From NCBI GenBank assembly GCA_027486845.1, contig JAIXOL010000008.1, forward strand, positions 1 through 64,000: a DNA stretch of 64,000 nt. Direction: 5' to 3'. This document shows positions 34,926 to 44,445 of this stretch, in pieces. Numbering within the stretch: position 1 is the first letter of the stretch; each line of letters opens with the position of its first letter. The translations under genes were made by a program, and so were the position numbers. Below the pieces are notes generated by a model. That model saw nothing but the letters and a program-made list of their open reading frames with translations. It was not told where the DNA came from and made no database searches. Origin of the DNA: Cytophagaceae bacterium. GTDB taxonomy: Bacteria > Bacteroidota > Bacteroidia > Cytophagales > Spirosomataceae.

Positions 34926-36584
34926 TTAATAACTTACTTTCATTCTAAGAATCTGACTTGGCAAATAGCCAATTCGATGAGCCAAAACATACAAAGAATC
35001 GTCATTTGAAACATTGAATGGCTTTGAGTAAACCTCCCACGACTTGTCATTCCAATGCTTTTTATAACCAATTGACGCTCCTTTATTTGTACAATTGATT
35101 GAAACTTTACTGCCTACCTTACTAATTAAAGGAGGACTTGTTTGTGGAGCTTGGTTTTTTCCATTCCACCATTTAGCTAATAATTCTTTTTCAGAAAGTG
35201 CACCCAAATCACCGTATTTATTTAGCCATTCTTGGTGTTTTGCTCGCAATTCAACCAATTTTTCTTGGTATTTGGGATTATTCACTAAGTTTAAGTATTC
35301 ATTTGGGTCAGTTTTTGTATCGAAAAGCTCTTCGTTAGGTTTACTCTTTCTGAACCAATACATTTGTTGTTCATTCAATTTTCCTTCATCACGAAGTCGC
35401 AAAATCTCTTTCATACTTTTTTGGCCTAAGCGATATTCAATCTCTTGATAGTAAGGTTTTTCGGGCATATAATTTTTAAGGTATTTATATCGTCCATCGC
35501 TTACTGCTCTCACTCTATCATATTCCGTATCCATTCTATCTCTTGCGGCATAAATATATTTTCTTGGCATTTTGGCCTTCTGATTTCCCAAAAATGCTTG
35601 CCCTTGTATATATTTTGGAACAGGAATATTTGCTAAAGAAAGGATTGTGGGGGCTAAATCAACAAAACTAATCAGTTGATTATCAACAGTCCCAGCATTT
35701 TCAGCATTAGGAAAACGAATAATCATTGGCACTTTTAAACCTCTATCATATAGTTCTCGTTTTACAAAAGGGAGACCATCGCCGTGGTCGCTATAAAAGA
35801 AAATAATTGTGTTATCGTAAAGTCCATCATCTTTTAGTTTTTGAATAATTTCGCCAACTTGTTTGTCCATGAGTTGCACATTTGTCAGAAAACGAGCAAT
35901 ATCAGTTCTAATTATCTCATTATCAGGATAATACGAAGGCACTTCTACATCCTCAGGTCTAACCAATAAAGGCTCTTTTCCTTTAGAAAAAACCTGAGAT
36001 TCATGTGTAATCGTCAAATTTATAACCGAAAAAAATGGCTGATTTTTATCTTTTCTACCTCGCCAATCGCCTTTTTTGGGGTCGGGTGGCGTTCCACTTT
36101 CATCCCAAACAGTTTGAGGTGGCGAAAACTGATAATCTTGTTTATTATTATTAGAACAATAATATCCTTGTTTTCTTAAAAACTCTGGAAAACAGCGAAC
36201 ACTTTCAGGAACCAAAGCAGAATAGGCAGGAATAGAAGTAAATGTAGCAACCAAAGGTGATGTTCGCATGTGCATGCCGCCAATTGAGGTTTGGTACATA
36301 CCTGTAATAATAGCATTTCGGCTTGGAGCACAAACACCCGCCGTCGAAAAAACATTGGTATAACGCACACCTTCTTTTGCCAATTGATCAAGATTTGGCG
36401 TTTTAGCAACTTTTTCACCAAAACTCCCTAAATGAGGCGACATATCTTCACACGTTATCCAAAGAATATTTGGCTGAGACTTTATTTCTGTTCTCTTGAA
36501 ATTGAAAGCAGTTGAAACAGAGATAGTTAATACAAAAAATAGGATATTTTTAAGTAAAACCTTGGCTTTTATTGCGTGCTTCAT
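34926..36584 (-). CDS. Secreted sulfatase (family S1; N-sulfoglucosamine sulfohydrolase-like)
   Basis: This exported sulfatase of about 552 residues removes sulfate from glycans. The modification motif is visible as CAPSR (GVCAPSRNAIITG, Cys at about 85), in which the Cys is converted to formylglycine by a maturase encoded elsewhere. Metal-binding CEDMSPHLG is near residue 45 and FFYSDHGDGLPF near 260. The ATG at 36584 is preferred because it precedes a signal peptide; the frame is open to 36623 (565 residues). The WITCEDMSPHLGSFG opening resembles heparan N-sulfatases. It is the middle gene of a three-gene operon (gaps about 70 and 30 bp). Confidence 0.87.
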   Translation of the reverse strand: MKHAIKAKVLLKNILFFVLTISVSTAFNFKRTEIKSQPNILWITCEDMSPHLGSFGEKVAKTPNLDQLAKEGVRYTNVFSTAGVCAPSRNAIITGMYQTSIGGMHMRTSPLVATFTSIPAYSALVPESVRCFPEFLRKQGYYCSNNNKQDYQFSPPQTVWDESGTPPDPKKGDWRGRKDKNQPFFSVINLTITHESQVFSKGKEPLLVRPEDVEVPSYYPDNEIIRTDIARFLTNVQLMDKQVGEIIQKLKDDGLYDNTIIFFYSDHGDGLPFVKRELYDRGLKVPMIIRFPNAENAGTVDNQLISFVDLAPTILSLANIPVPKYIQGQAFLGNQKAKMPRKYIYAARDRMDTEYDRVRAVSDGRYKYLKNYMPEKPYYQEIEYRLGQKSMKEILRLRDEGKLNEQQMYWFRKSKPNEELFDTKTDPNEYLNLVNNPKYQEKLVELRAKHQEWLNKYGDLGALSEKELLAKWWNGKNQAPQTSPPLISKVGSKVSINCTNKGASIGYKKHWNDKSWEVYSKPFNVSNDDSLYVLAHRIGYLPSQILRMKVSY

Positions 36585-36656
36585 GGGAACTCTATTAAAA
36601 TAGATAGATTTGACAACTTTCAAAAAGTTGTCAAATCTAAGTTTTCGATAACTGCT

Positions 36657-39600
36657 TTATTTCAAACCCGATAAAAATTCTACTACATCACGAATTTCTC
36701 GTTTTGTTAGTAAAGTGCCCATTGGCGGCATACTCGATGGCATATTTTCACGTTTGGCAATGCGTGAAACTGGAATCACCAAAGGCTCTGCATCGGAAGT
36801 TGTAATCACCAATTCTTCAGCATTTTCTTTGGCCAATGTTCCTGTCACTTCCTGTCCATCTTTTAGTTTCAAAGAAACCGTTCCGTAACCCGGCGAAAGT
36901 CTTGCACTAGGCTCAATGAGTGCTTGAAGGATTTGCTCACGGCTTAATATACCACCAATTTTGGCAAGATTTGGTCCAACCGAACCACCTTCACTCCCCA
37001 TATTGTGGCAACGTACACACTGAACAGTTGAGTTATAATTGAAAACATTTCGTCCATTGTTTCGATTTCCACCAAAAAGCGACTCCATATATTCATCCAT
37101 TGGTGAAGCACCTGGTTTGATAGCCGCAATTTTGGTTTTTAGAGCCTCCGAACCCGAAGCTTCAACTGCCTCTTTTAATTCTAACGAAACATTGGGAGAT
37201 AATTGTTTTTCTTTCAATTGATCAATCAAACCAGCCAAAATTGTTTGGGTTTTTTCAATTGTCAATTTACCCAAAACAACCAATATTTGTTGCTGTTCTC
37301 TAACGCCGCCCTTTGTAAAAATTGTCTGTACGAGGGTCGGCAAACTTTCTTTCGATACATTATCATTATTCAATAAACTTAAAGCTACAGTTCGCACACT
37401 TTCATCCTTATCGTCAATTCCTTTCTTGATTACTGCCTCTAATTCTGTATATTTTAGTTTATTCAAAGCAGGCAAAACAGCAGCTCTAACTTTAGCATTA
37501 TCAGAATTATTATAAATATTCGCCAGTTCGTTATTGTATTCGGCGATATTCAATTCCGACAATAAACTTGCCATCGTTACGAGTGTTTCAGCATTGGTTT
37601 CTTTCAAGAAATTGCTAATAAATGGTTTAATTTTAGTTTTCACTAAAGCTCCATCACGCACCAAAACTCCACGATAACGACCATCAACTCTATCCAAAAC
37701 CGATGGATTTCCCCACGTTCCCAAGGTAGCCAAAGCCTCAGCTTTGATGTTGTCCTTTATGTCGGTGCGAGTCGAGAAAGCAATCAATAAATCAAGTTCT
37801 TTTGTTGAACCAACACGCAAAGCAGCATTGATAGCACGGCGAAGCAATGGTTCAGAAGTAAAACGAGTTTCGGCTAAAGTAGCCGCCAAAGCAGGTAATG
37901 CCGCAGGAATTGATAAGTCATCGTTAATGCCACGAGCGGCTTCAGTTACGATATATTCATCTTTATCATTCAAGAAAAGAGCGATGTTATCATTCTTCAT
38001 TCTGCGTAAAACCAAAACAGCCGCCGTGCGAAGTGCTTTGCTTGGGTTATTTGCCAAAGCCACGATTGGCTCAACTTTTCCAATGCGAGAAAGTGCTAAA
38101 ACTGCCGCATGACGTAAATAAACGTCTTCATCGTTATTAGTGTCGAGCATCTGAATCAATGGAGCAACCGCATCTTGGTACGCAATTCTGCCCAATGCCT
38201 CAGCTGCATAAAATTGAATTCTTGGATTTTTGCTTTTCAATAAAGGTATAAATTCGCTACCCGCAGTTTCAAGTTTAATATCACCAATTATTTTTGCTGC
38301 TTGAGCGATGATTTCTTCATCTTTATCTTTTAGTAAAGGCAAAAGTGGTGAATCAAAAGTTTTGTTCTGACGAGTCAATTGTCCAACTCCCCAAATGCCA
38401 TGAATACGGGCAAGCTGATTGCTTGTTTGAGCAATTGCCTTAGTAAATTGAGCGAAACCTTTTTGTCCACGGCTTGCTAATTCAAATTGTGCTTTTTGAC
38501 GGACACGCATATCTACATTTGAAAGTAACTCATAAAGTCCGGCATCGGTTTGAGCCGGATAATCAAGCTGGATAAGACGTTTTGTTTCTTTTCGGAGTGC
38601 TTCGAGGTCGTTTTTCTCTTTCGTTACATCCAACTTCCAAACCCTACCGTAGTTTTTAGTGTCCCAACCATTAATCCAGTCGGCAGCGTATAATGCACCA
38701 TCTGGACCAAATTTGATACCCGTTGGCAAGATTCCGCTTACTACGTCTTTTTCGCCATCAAGCACAAACGATGCCCCTTTTTGCTTCAAGCCAAACGACC
38801 AAATGTGCGAGCGAGTTGGTGTACCCACAAACTCAACCAAGAAATATTTGTTTTTCCAATCCGAACCCAAAGCCGTTCCTGGGTTGTAAACCATTCCAGT
38901 TGGGCCATTGTGAAAATTCATGATTGGCGGAATAATATACGCCGCTTGACCGTCCCAGCGTGGTTTAGAAAGTTTTTCGTCCATCCAAACATTAAATTTG
39001 TTGTTTTTCGGGTCTGTGTATTTTCCATACTGCCAGTTTGAACGCCAACCTGCATCTGAGCCTTCAACTACATGAACTAAACGCTCGCTTTCGCCAGGGT
39101 GATCACCATCGTTATCAGACGAAATCAAGTTTCCGTATTCATCAAAAACAAACTCGTGCGTATTGCGTAAACCAGCTGCAAAAATCTCAAAATCACTACC
39201 ATCAGGGTTTGAACGAGCAATAATTCCTGAGTTTGGATGCTCAAACTTTTTGCCGTCGGCAGTTGTAATATTTGCACCAATATCACCAATATTCCAGTAA
39301 ATACGACCATCTGGGCCTTCGGTTACGCCCGACATTCCGTGTCCACCGAAACCAATATGCACACCATAACCATGACTTATAGAAGTTTTCTTATCAAAAA
39401 TACCATCGCCATCGGTATCTTTAACTTGCCAAAGGTCTGGAGCAATTCCAATAAACATTTCTTTGCCACGCACCAAAAGTCCACCCGCAACATCAGTGAT
39501 TTCTTCAAAAAAATCATTCAAAACACGCATTGATTTATCAGCAATTCCATCACCGTTTGTATCTTCCAAACGCCAAACTTCGTCTTTTTCGATGGCTAAA

Positions 39601-40058
39601 TCGTGCCAATCGTGGCTACCATCTTCATTAAGGTCTTTTAGCCATTCGTTTTCTTTACTTTTCTCAGGGGCGAAAGTTTTACGCAAAAATGCACGACGAT
39701 CTTCAACGGTTTGAAGTCCAATAGATTCAGTCATCCAATCTCGGTGCCCACGAATATCAAATTCCGAGTTTTTTTGGCGATTTGTACGAATCAAATAAAC
39801 ACGTCCTTGGTCATCAATCGACATCGCAACAGGGTCAGGTGCGAGCGAGTCAGACGCCCAAAGCGTCATTTGTATACCATCAATTACTTTTGCTGATGTT
39901 TTCTCACGAATTTCTTTTGCTTTAGCAACTACCTTTGTAGGGTCCTCATTGATAACCAAAGGCTTTTCTTTTTTTCCAAATTTAACACAGGAAACAATTA
40001 AAATGGTCGATGCCGTGGCCAAAACGAGCTTGCTTTTTAGGAGTTTACTTAGAATCAT
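36657..40058 (-). CDS. Propeller-HEAT-haem c lipoprotein (PVC-type membrane-bound dehydrogenase family)
   Basis: This 1133-residue protein has a lipobox at C24 (LIVSC). The first half (about 50-480) is a sorbosone-dehydrogenase-like beta-propeller (GVHIGFGGHGMSGVTEGPDGRIYW, AGLRNTHEFVFDEYGN). Residues about 500-950 are HEAT repeats, and the C-terminal 140 residues are the PVC-type haem-binding domain with C1014-x-x-C1017-H1018. This design is abundant in Planctomycetes and Verrucomicrobia and also occurs in Cytophagales. It is thought to oxidise sugars or pass electrons, but its substrate is not established. First gene of the operon with the sulfatase and epimerase; divergent from a ROK regulator. 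Confidence 0.85.
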   Translation of the reverse strand: MILSKLLKSKLVLATASTILIVSCVKFGKKEKPLVINEDPTKVVAKAKEIREKTSAKVIDGIQMTLWASDSLAPDPVAMSIDDQGRVYLIRTNRQKNSEFDIRGHRDWMTESIGLQTVEDRRAFLRKTFAPEKSKENEWLKDLNEDGSHDWHDLAIEKDEVWRLEDTNGDGIADKSMRVLNDFFEEITDVAGGLLVRGKEMFIGIAPDLWQVKDTDGDGIFDKKTSISHGYGVHIGFGGHGMSGVTEGPDGRIYWNIGDIGANITTADGKKFEHPNSGIIARSNPDGSDFEIFAAGLRNTHEFVFDEYGNLISSDNDGDHPGESERLVHVVEGSDAGWRSNWQYGKYTDPKNNKFNVWMDEKLSKPRWDGQAAYIIPPIMNFHNGPTGMVYNPGTALGSDWKNKYFLVEFVGTPTRSHIWSFGLKQKGASFVLDGEKDVVSGILPTGIKFGPDGALYAADWINGWDTKNYGRVWKLDVTKEKNDLEALRKETKRLIQLDYPAQTDAGLYELLSNVDMRVRQKAQFELASRGQKGFAQFTKAIAQTSNQLARIHGIWGVGQLTRQNKTFDSPLLPLLKDKDEEIIAQAAKIIGDIKLETAGSEFIPLLKSKNPRIQFYAAEALGRIAYQDAVAPLIQMLDTNNDEDVYLRHAAVLALSRIGKVEPIVALANNPSKALRTAAVLVLRRMKNDNIALFLNDKDEYIVTEAARGINDDLSIPAALPALAATLAETRFTSEPLLRRAINAALRVGSTKELDLLIAFSTRTDIKDNIKAEALATLGTWGNPSVLDRVDGRYRGVLVRDGALVKTKIKPFISNFLKETNAETLVTMASLLSELNIAEYNNELANIYNNSDNAKVRAAVLPALNKLKYTELEAVIKKGIDDKDESVRTVALSLLNNDNVSKESLPTLVQTIFTKGGVREQQQILVVLGKLTIEKTQTILAGLIDQLKEKQLSPNVSLELKEAVEASGSEALKTKIAAIKPGASPMDEYMESLFGGNRNNGRNVFNYNSTVQCVRCHNMGSEGGSVGPNLAKIGGILSREQILQALIEPSARLSPGYGTVSLKLKDGQEVTGTLAKENAEELVITTSDAEPLVIPVSRIAKRENMPSSMPPMGTLLTKREIRDVVEFLSGLK

Positions 40059-40455
40059 AGTTTTTTATTTATTTGGATAGTATTGAGATAGAATTGGATT
40101 TTAAAAATACACAATTCAATTCATATTGGCATTCTGTAAATTAATATTTTTATAGTATTTGTAGACAAAACAAACTACTTTGTCGCCAATCAACATAAAT
40201 GAAGCTTAAATTTACAAAAACAAAACTTTACATAATTCAAAATTTTAATACAATCAAAACTGTATATAGTTTATTTTTTTTATTTGCATAAAACATCAAC
40301 TTGTTTTTATTAGAAAATATCATTTACTTTAAAGAACAAATAATGTTATGCTAAAAAAGTGGAAAACACTTTAATAACTAGAACCATAAGGTTTTAAAAA
40401 ATATTAATTAGCTTATCTATTTGCATAAATTAAACCTATTATTACCTAAACGATT
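40059..40455. other. 397-bp divergent regulatory region
   Basis: This is non-coding, very AT-rich DNA between the minus-strand haem-protein operon and the ROK gene. The motif TATTTGCATAAA occurs at 40281-40292 and 40418-40429. The first lies in TTTATTTG, a one-mismatch -7 box; neither has a -33 TTTG at the right distance. No clear long palindrome was seen. Confidence 0.5.
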
Positions 40456-41703
40456 ATGTCAACTTCTAAAATTGAATCTATTCTTGAAATTGACTTAGAA
40501 GTAAATGGTCGTGAGTCTGTTGTCGATATCAAGAAAAACAAACAAAAAAAAGGAATATTGTTTGACCTTTATTTCAATAATAAGAATACTATTGCTGAGC
40601 TTTCGCATTCATTACATATCAGTATTCCGTCGATTACAGCCTTAATCGATGAACTTGTTGAGGAAAAGTGGATTTCCGAAACTGGTTTCGCAGTATCAAG
40701 ACAAGGACGCCGCCCTGCCATTTATGGAATTAACCCCAACAAAAATTATGTTTTGGTTCTTGATATCAATACGCACGATACTAGAATTGCGGTTCTAAAT
40801 CTAAAAAACGAAATTGTTTTTTCGCAAGTATTTGACCTTCAGCTCAAAAACAACCCTTCGTTTCTTGAAACCCTTTTCCAATTGGTTGATAATATTATTG
40901 AACAAAAAGTATCAAAAGGTAAGGATATTATCGCCTTGGGTGTGGCAATTCCAGGTTTGGTTAATAAAAAAACAGGCATTAATTATACCTACAAATCCCT
41001 TAATAGCCAAGATATATCTCTAGGTAAACTCATCGAAAATCATTATAATTTACCAACCTTCGTCATCAATGATTCAAAAGCTACTGCTTTTGGAGAATAT
41101 CATTTTGGATTGGCTAAGGGGAAATCACACGTACTTTCAGTAAATGTTGATTGGGGAATTGGCTTAGGAATCGTACTAAACGGCGAAATCTTTGATGGAG
41201 CATCAGGCTTTGCTGGCGAATTGGGGCATATACAAGTAAGCCCAGAAGGTGTACTTTGCAGCTGTGGTAAAGTTGGCTGCTTAGATACAATTACATCTGC
41301 ATCTTCATTGCTAAAAAGTATCAAAGATGGATTAAGAAACGGCCATGTTTCAAAATTGGGTGAATACAAAGATTCACTAGAAAATATCAATCTCGAAATG
41401 GTTATCGACGCAGCTCAAAAAGGAGATGGCTTTGCGATTGACTTCATACATAATATTGGACTCGAACTCGGTAAAGGGCTTTCAATAGCGGTGCATTTAT
41501 TTAACCCACAAATCATTATTATTGATGGAGTATTATCGAAAGCTCAGAAACTCATCGTTAATCCTATAGAACACGCTATCAATAAATACTGTTTGACCGA
41601 TTTCAAGGAAGATTTAAGTATCGAAATTTCACAACTCAGCGAGGATGCCAAAATTTTTGGTGTTCAAGCCTATGTGGTAGAATCACTTTTAAAAATAGCG
41701 TAA
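40456..41703 (+). CDS. ROK-family transcriptional regulator
   Basis: This 415-residue sugar-sensing regulator has a winged-helix domain at about 25-85 (TIAELSHSLHISIPSITALIDELVEE) and a C-terminal ROK domain with sugar/ATP-binding-fold features (LDINTHDTRIAVL, LGVAIPGLVN, NVDWGIGLGIVLNGEIFDG, GELGH). The zinc motif CSCGKVGC is near residue 268. Family members are usually repressors released by a sugar. Its position suggests control of the divergent haem-protein/sulfatase/epimerase operon and of the glycosylasparaginase downstream. Confidence 0.9.
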   Translation: MSTSKIESILEIDLEVNGRESVVDIKKNKQKKGILFDLYFNNKNTIAELSHSLHISIPSITALIDELVEEKWISETGFAVSRQGRRPAIYGINPNKNYVLVLDINTHDTRIAVLNLKNEIVFSQVFDLQLKNNPSFLETLFQLVDNIIEQKVSKGKDIIALGVAIPGLVNKKTGINYTYKSLNSQDISLGKLIENHYNLPTFVINDSKATAFGEYHFGLAKGKSHVLSVNVDWGIGLGIVLNGEIFDGASGFAGELGHIQVSPEGVLCSCGKVGCLDTITSASSLLKSIKDGLRNGHVSKLGEYKDSLENINLEMVIDAAQKGDGFAIDFIHNIGLELGKGLSIAVHLFNPQIIIIDGVLSKAQKLIVNPIEHAINKYCLTDFKEDLSIEISQLSEDAKIFGVQAYVVESLLKIA

Positions 41704-41721
41704 GCTAAGAGAGTGATTAGG

Positions 41722-41760
41722 TTTTAGGAATTGGTTATTCTATTTTTCTAATTCCTAAAA
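41722..41760 (+). terminator. Hairpin after the ROK gene
   Basis: A perfect 11-bp stem (TTTTAGGAATT at 41722-41732 with AATTCCTAAAA at 41750-41760) is flanked by GAGTGAT and ATTCACTC, which extend an imperfect palindrome. It ends 38 bp before the next start, so it may instead be a repeat or attenuator. Confidence 0.5.
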
Positions 41761-41797
41761 AACTCATTCACTCATTCATAATTCACTTATTAATTTT

Positions 41798-42844
41798 ATG
41801 CAATCAAGAAGAAACTTTTTACATTGGTCGGTACTGAGTTTACCGTTTTTATCTATCAGTCAAGCGTTTGCAAAAAAAACTATTGCTCCACAAAAGCCAA
41901 TCGTTGTCTCAACTTGGGATAGCGGTCTGCCCGTAAATGCAGTAGCTTGGAAGATTTTGCGAGAAAAAAATGGCCGTGCATTAGATGCCGTTGAAGCAGG
42001 AGCAAATTCGATTGAGGATACTATTAACTGCTGCGTAGGTTTGGGTGGAAACCCCGACCGTGATGGAAAAGTAACACTTGATGCATGCATCATGGATGAG
42101 TTTTCAAATTGTGGAGCAGTAGCTTATTTACAACGTATCAAACACCCGATTTCGGTTGCTCGTAAGGTGATGGAGCTCACACCTCATGTATTTTTGGTGG
42201 GTGAAGGAGCTCAGCAGTTTGCGTTGGCTAATGGTTTTAAATTAGAATCCGATAAGCTATCGGCCGATGCCGAAAAAACTTACAGAGACTGGCTCAAAAA
42301 ATCTGAATATAAGCCGGTAATGAACATTGAACAACAACAGTTAAAAGGACAAAAGAAAGAAGGTCACGGTCCGTTTGCTCCAAATAAATTTGATGATGGT
42401 TCATTCAATCATGATACGATGGGAACGATTGCTTTGGATGCATCGGGCAATCTTTCGGGAGCTTGTACAACAAGTGGAATGGGCTTTAAGATGAAAGGTC
42501 GCTTGGGCGATTCGCCAATTATCGGTGCGGGACTTTTTGTTGATAATGAAATCGGTGCAGCCGTATCTTCCGGTCAAGGCGAAGAAGTGATTCGTATTGC
42601 AGGTACTCATTTGGTTGTAGAAATGATGCGAATGGGTAAAACACCAGAAGAAGCCTGCAAAGGTGCGATTGAGCGTTTAGTAAAAATCAACCCCGAAAAA
42701 GCAAAAAATTTCCAAGTTGGTTTTATTGCCATCAATAAAGCTGGCGAATATGGTGCATATTCTATCAATCCAGGTTTTAGCTATTCGGTTACGGCAAGCG
42801 ACGCAGGTGGCAAAGTCTTTATGGCCACCAGTCATTATAAATAA
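41798..42844 (+). CDS. Tat-exported N4-(beta-N-acetylglucosaminyl)-L-asparaginase
   Basis: This 348-residue glycosylasparaginase is an Ntn hydrolase that splits the GlcNAc-Asn bond left after degradation of N-glycoproteins. A Tat-like signal (SRRNFLHWS, ending near AFAKK) opens the protein. Self-cleavage should occur before T207 in NHDTMGTIALD, making that Thr the nucleophile. LGDSPIIGAGLFVDNEIGAAVSSGQGEE provides the substrate pocket. Length is normal. Linked to the ROK gene, it suggests use of glycoprotein glycans. Confidence 0.92.
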   Translation: MQSRRNFLHWSVLSLPFLSISQAFAKKTIAPQKPIVVSTWDSGLPVNAVAWKILREKNGRALDAVEAGANSIEDTINCCVGLGGNPDRDGKVTLDACIMDEFSNCGAVAYLQRIKHPISVARKVMELTPHVFLVGEGAQQFALANGFKLESDKLSADAEKTYRDWLKKSEYKPVMNIEQQQLKGQKKEGHGPFAPNKFDDGSFNHDTMGTIALDASGNLSGACTTSGMGFKMKGRLGDSPIIGAGLFVDNEIGAAVSSGQGEEVIRIAGTHLVVEMMRMGKTPEEACKGAIERLVKINPEKAKNFQVGFIAINKAGEYGAYSINPGFSYSVTASDAGGKVFMATSHYK

Positions 42845-42974
42845 TCAACTGTAGATGTTTTTTTTTAATTTTTCAAAATGCATCAACAAGGTAACCGCTA
42901 ACCGAACCTATAATCGCTCAAATTAATCTTTGATCTATTATTCCCTAAAAATAATAGTAGTAAATTTACTAACT

Positions 42975-43024
42975 ATCAACCAAAAAGGTCTCGAAAAAGT
43001 ATTTTCGAGACCTTTTTGGTTGAT
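42975..43024. terminator. Bidirectional terminator between convergent genes
   Basis: A perfect 23-bp stem (42975-42997 with 43002-43024) with a 4-nt AGTA loop lies between the glycosylasparaginase and thiolase genes. The stem itself contains A and T runs on both sides. Confidence 0.88.
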
Positions 43025-43035
43025 TAAATTCATCC

Positions 43036-44238
43036 TTAATTCACTCTCTCAAAAATCGTGGCGATTCCCATTCCACCACCGATACAAAGTGTTACGAGTC
43101 CAGTAGACTTGTTTGAGCGTTCGAGTTCGTCAATTAGTGTGCTTGATAAAATGGCACCTGTTGCACCCAAGGGATGCCCCAAAGCGATTGCCCCACCATT
43201 GACATTTACTTTTGAGTGTTCAACACCAAAATGCTCCATAAACAACATCGGAACAGCCGCAAACGCTTCATTTACTTCAAATAAATCAATATCACCGATG
43301 TTCATTCCTGCTTTTCTCAGAATTTTTTCGGTAGCTGGTACAGGGCCAGTTAGCATAATTGTTGGCTCCGAACCCACAATCGCAAATGCCTTGATTTTGG
43401 CACGAGGTTTTAGACCCATTTTTTCACCCATTGCTTTACTTCCTATCAACAAAGCCCCTGCCCCATCGGTCAACTGCGAAGAATTTCCTGCATGATGCAC
43501 GTGATTGATGTTTAACAACTCGTTATATTTCATCAAAGCTAAAGCATCAAGCCCCATACCGCCCATCATCTCAAAAGCTGGTTTTAGTTTACCCAATGAT
43601 TCGAGCGTTGTATCAGGACGAATACCTTCATCACGGTCAAGTACTGTCAAACCGATTTCATCTTTTACGGGAACTACTGATTTATAGCGATTTGCCGCTT
43701 GAGCTGCTACTGCTCTTCGCACCGATTCTACTGCAAAAGTATCAACATCATTTCGTGTATAACCATATTTAGTTGCAATTAAATCGGCCGAAATACCCTG
43801 CGGAACAATTTTATGTTGAGAAATTATCTGAGGATTCATCATTAACGCTCCACCGTCCGAACCCATCGGCACTCTCGACATCGACTCAACACCTCCAGCT
43901 ACCAACAAATCAACTTGTCCTGACATTACATAAGCAGCTGCCATATTAATAGCCTCCAAACCTGACGAACAGAAACGATTAACCTGTACGCCCGCCACAC
44001 TTTGGGCATAGCCAGCCGCTAAAACTGCCGTGCGAGCAATGTCTGCACCTTGCTCGCCGATTGGCGAAACACAACCCATAATTACATCGTCAATATAACT
44101 TGTATCAAGGTTATTTCTATTTTTTATGGCTTTCAAAACCGTTGCGAGAAGGTCAACGGGTTGTATTTCGTGTAAAGAACCATCCGATTTTCCACGACCT
44201 CGTGGCGTACGAACAGCATCATAAATATATGCTTCCAT
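43036..44238 (-). CDS. Acetyl-CoA acetyltransferase / 3-ketoacyl-CoA thiolase
   Basis: This thiolase of 400 residues interconverts acyl-CoA plus acetyl-CoA and 3-ketoacyl-CoA. The active-site nucleophile is C90 (VNRFCSSGLEA), with the conserved GGAIALGHPLGATGA and the C-terminal LCIGGGMGIA carrying the second Cys. The frame is open to 44298, but a complete minus-strand promoter lies at 44296-44327 and the family N-terminus (EAYIYDAVRTPRGRG) begins at the ATG at 44238, so I chose that start. Biosynthetic and degradative forms cannot be told apart here; no other beta-oxidation gene is adjacent. Confidence 0.93.
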   Translation of the reverse strand: MEAYIYDAVRTPRGRGKSDGSLHEIQPVDLLATVLKAIKNRNNLDTSYIDDVIMGCVSPIGEQGADIARTAVLAAGYAQSVAGVQVNRFCSSGLEAINMAAAYVMSGQVDLLVAGGVESMSRVPMGSDGGALMMNPQIISQHKIVPQGISADLIATKYGYTRNDVDTFAVESVRRAVAAQAANRYKSVVPVKDEIGLTVLDRDEGIRPDTTLESLGKLKPAFEMMGGMGLDALALMKYNELLNINHVHHAGNSSQLTDGAGALLIGSKAMGEKMGLKPRAKIKAFAIVGSEPTIMLTGPVPATEKILRKAGMNIGDIDLFEVNEAFAAVPMLFMEHFGVEHSKVNVNGGAIALGHPLGATGAILSSTLIDELERSNKSTGLVTLCIGGGMGIATIFERVN

Positions 44239-44295
44239 TTTTAAGATTTGATGTATTGGTGAATAGAAATTAGTATGCAAGCATACTCTATCTGA

Positions 44296-44327
44296 CAAAA
44301 CTAATCAATAGTTTGGTTTGATGCAAA
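44296..44327 (-). promoter_or_regulatory. Promoter of the thiolase gene
   Basis: On the minus strand TTTG (44324-44327), a 20-bp spacer and TAGTTTTG (44296-44303) match the Bacteroidota consensus. Transcription would start near 44289. Confidence 0.62.
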
Positions 44328-44347
44328 TGATGAAAAAGCTAATTTTG
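44317..44347 (+). promoter_or_regulatory. Promoter of the MFS gene, overlapping the thiolase promoter
   Basis: TTTG at 44317-44320, a 19-bp spacer and TAATTTTG at 44340-44347 match the consensus exactly. The two divergent promoters overlap, their -33 boxes being 3 bp apart. The leader to 44446 would be about 90 nt. Confidence 0.62.
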
Positions 44348-44445
44348 TTGGTCAATCGTAAATATATTTTTCGGGATATTTTCTCTTTCATTTAATTTAT
44401 GAACGAAACGTTGTCGCTAAGACAAACTGTTTTGTTCCACAATGT

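Noticed and set aside
43058-43495. 145-codon open frame on the plus strand opposite the thiolase gene
   Set aside because: Antisense shadow of conserved thiolase coding sequence.
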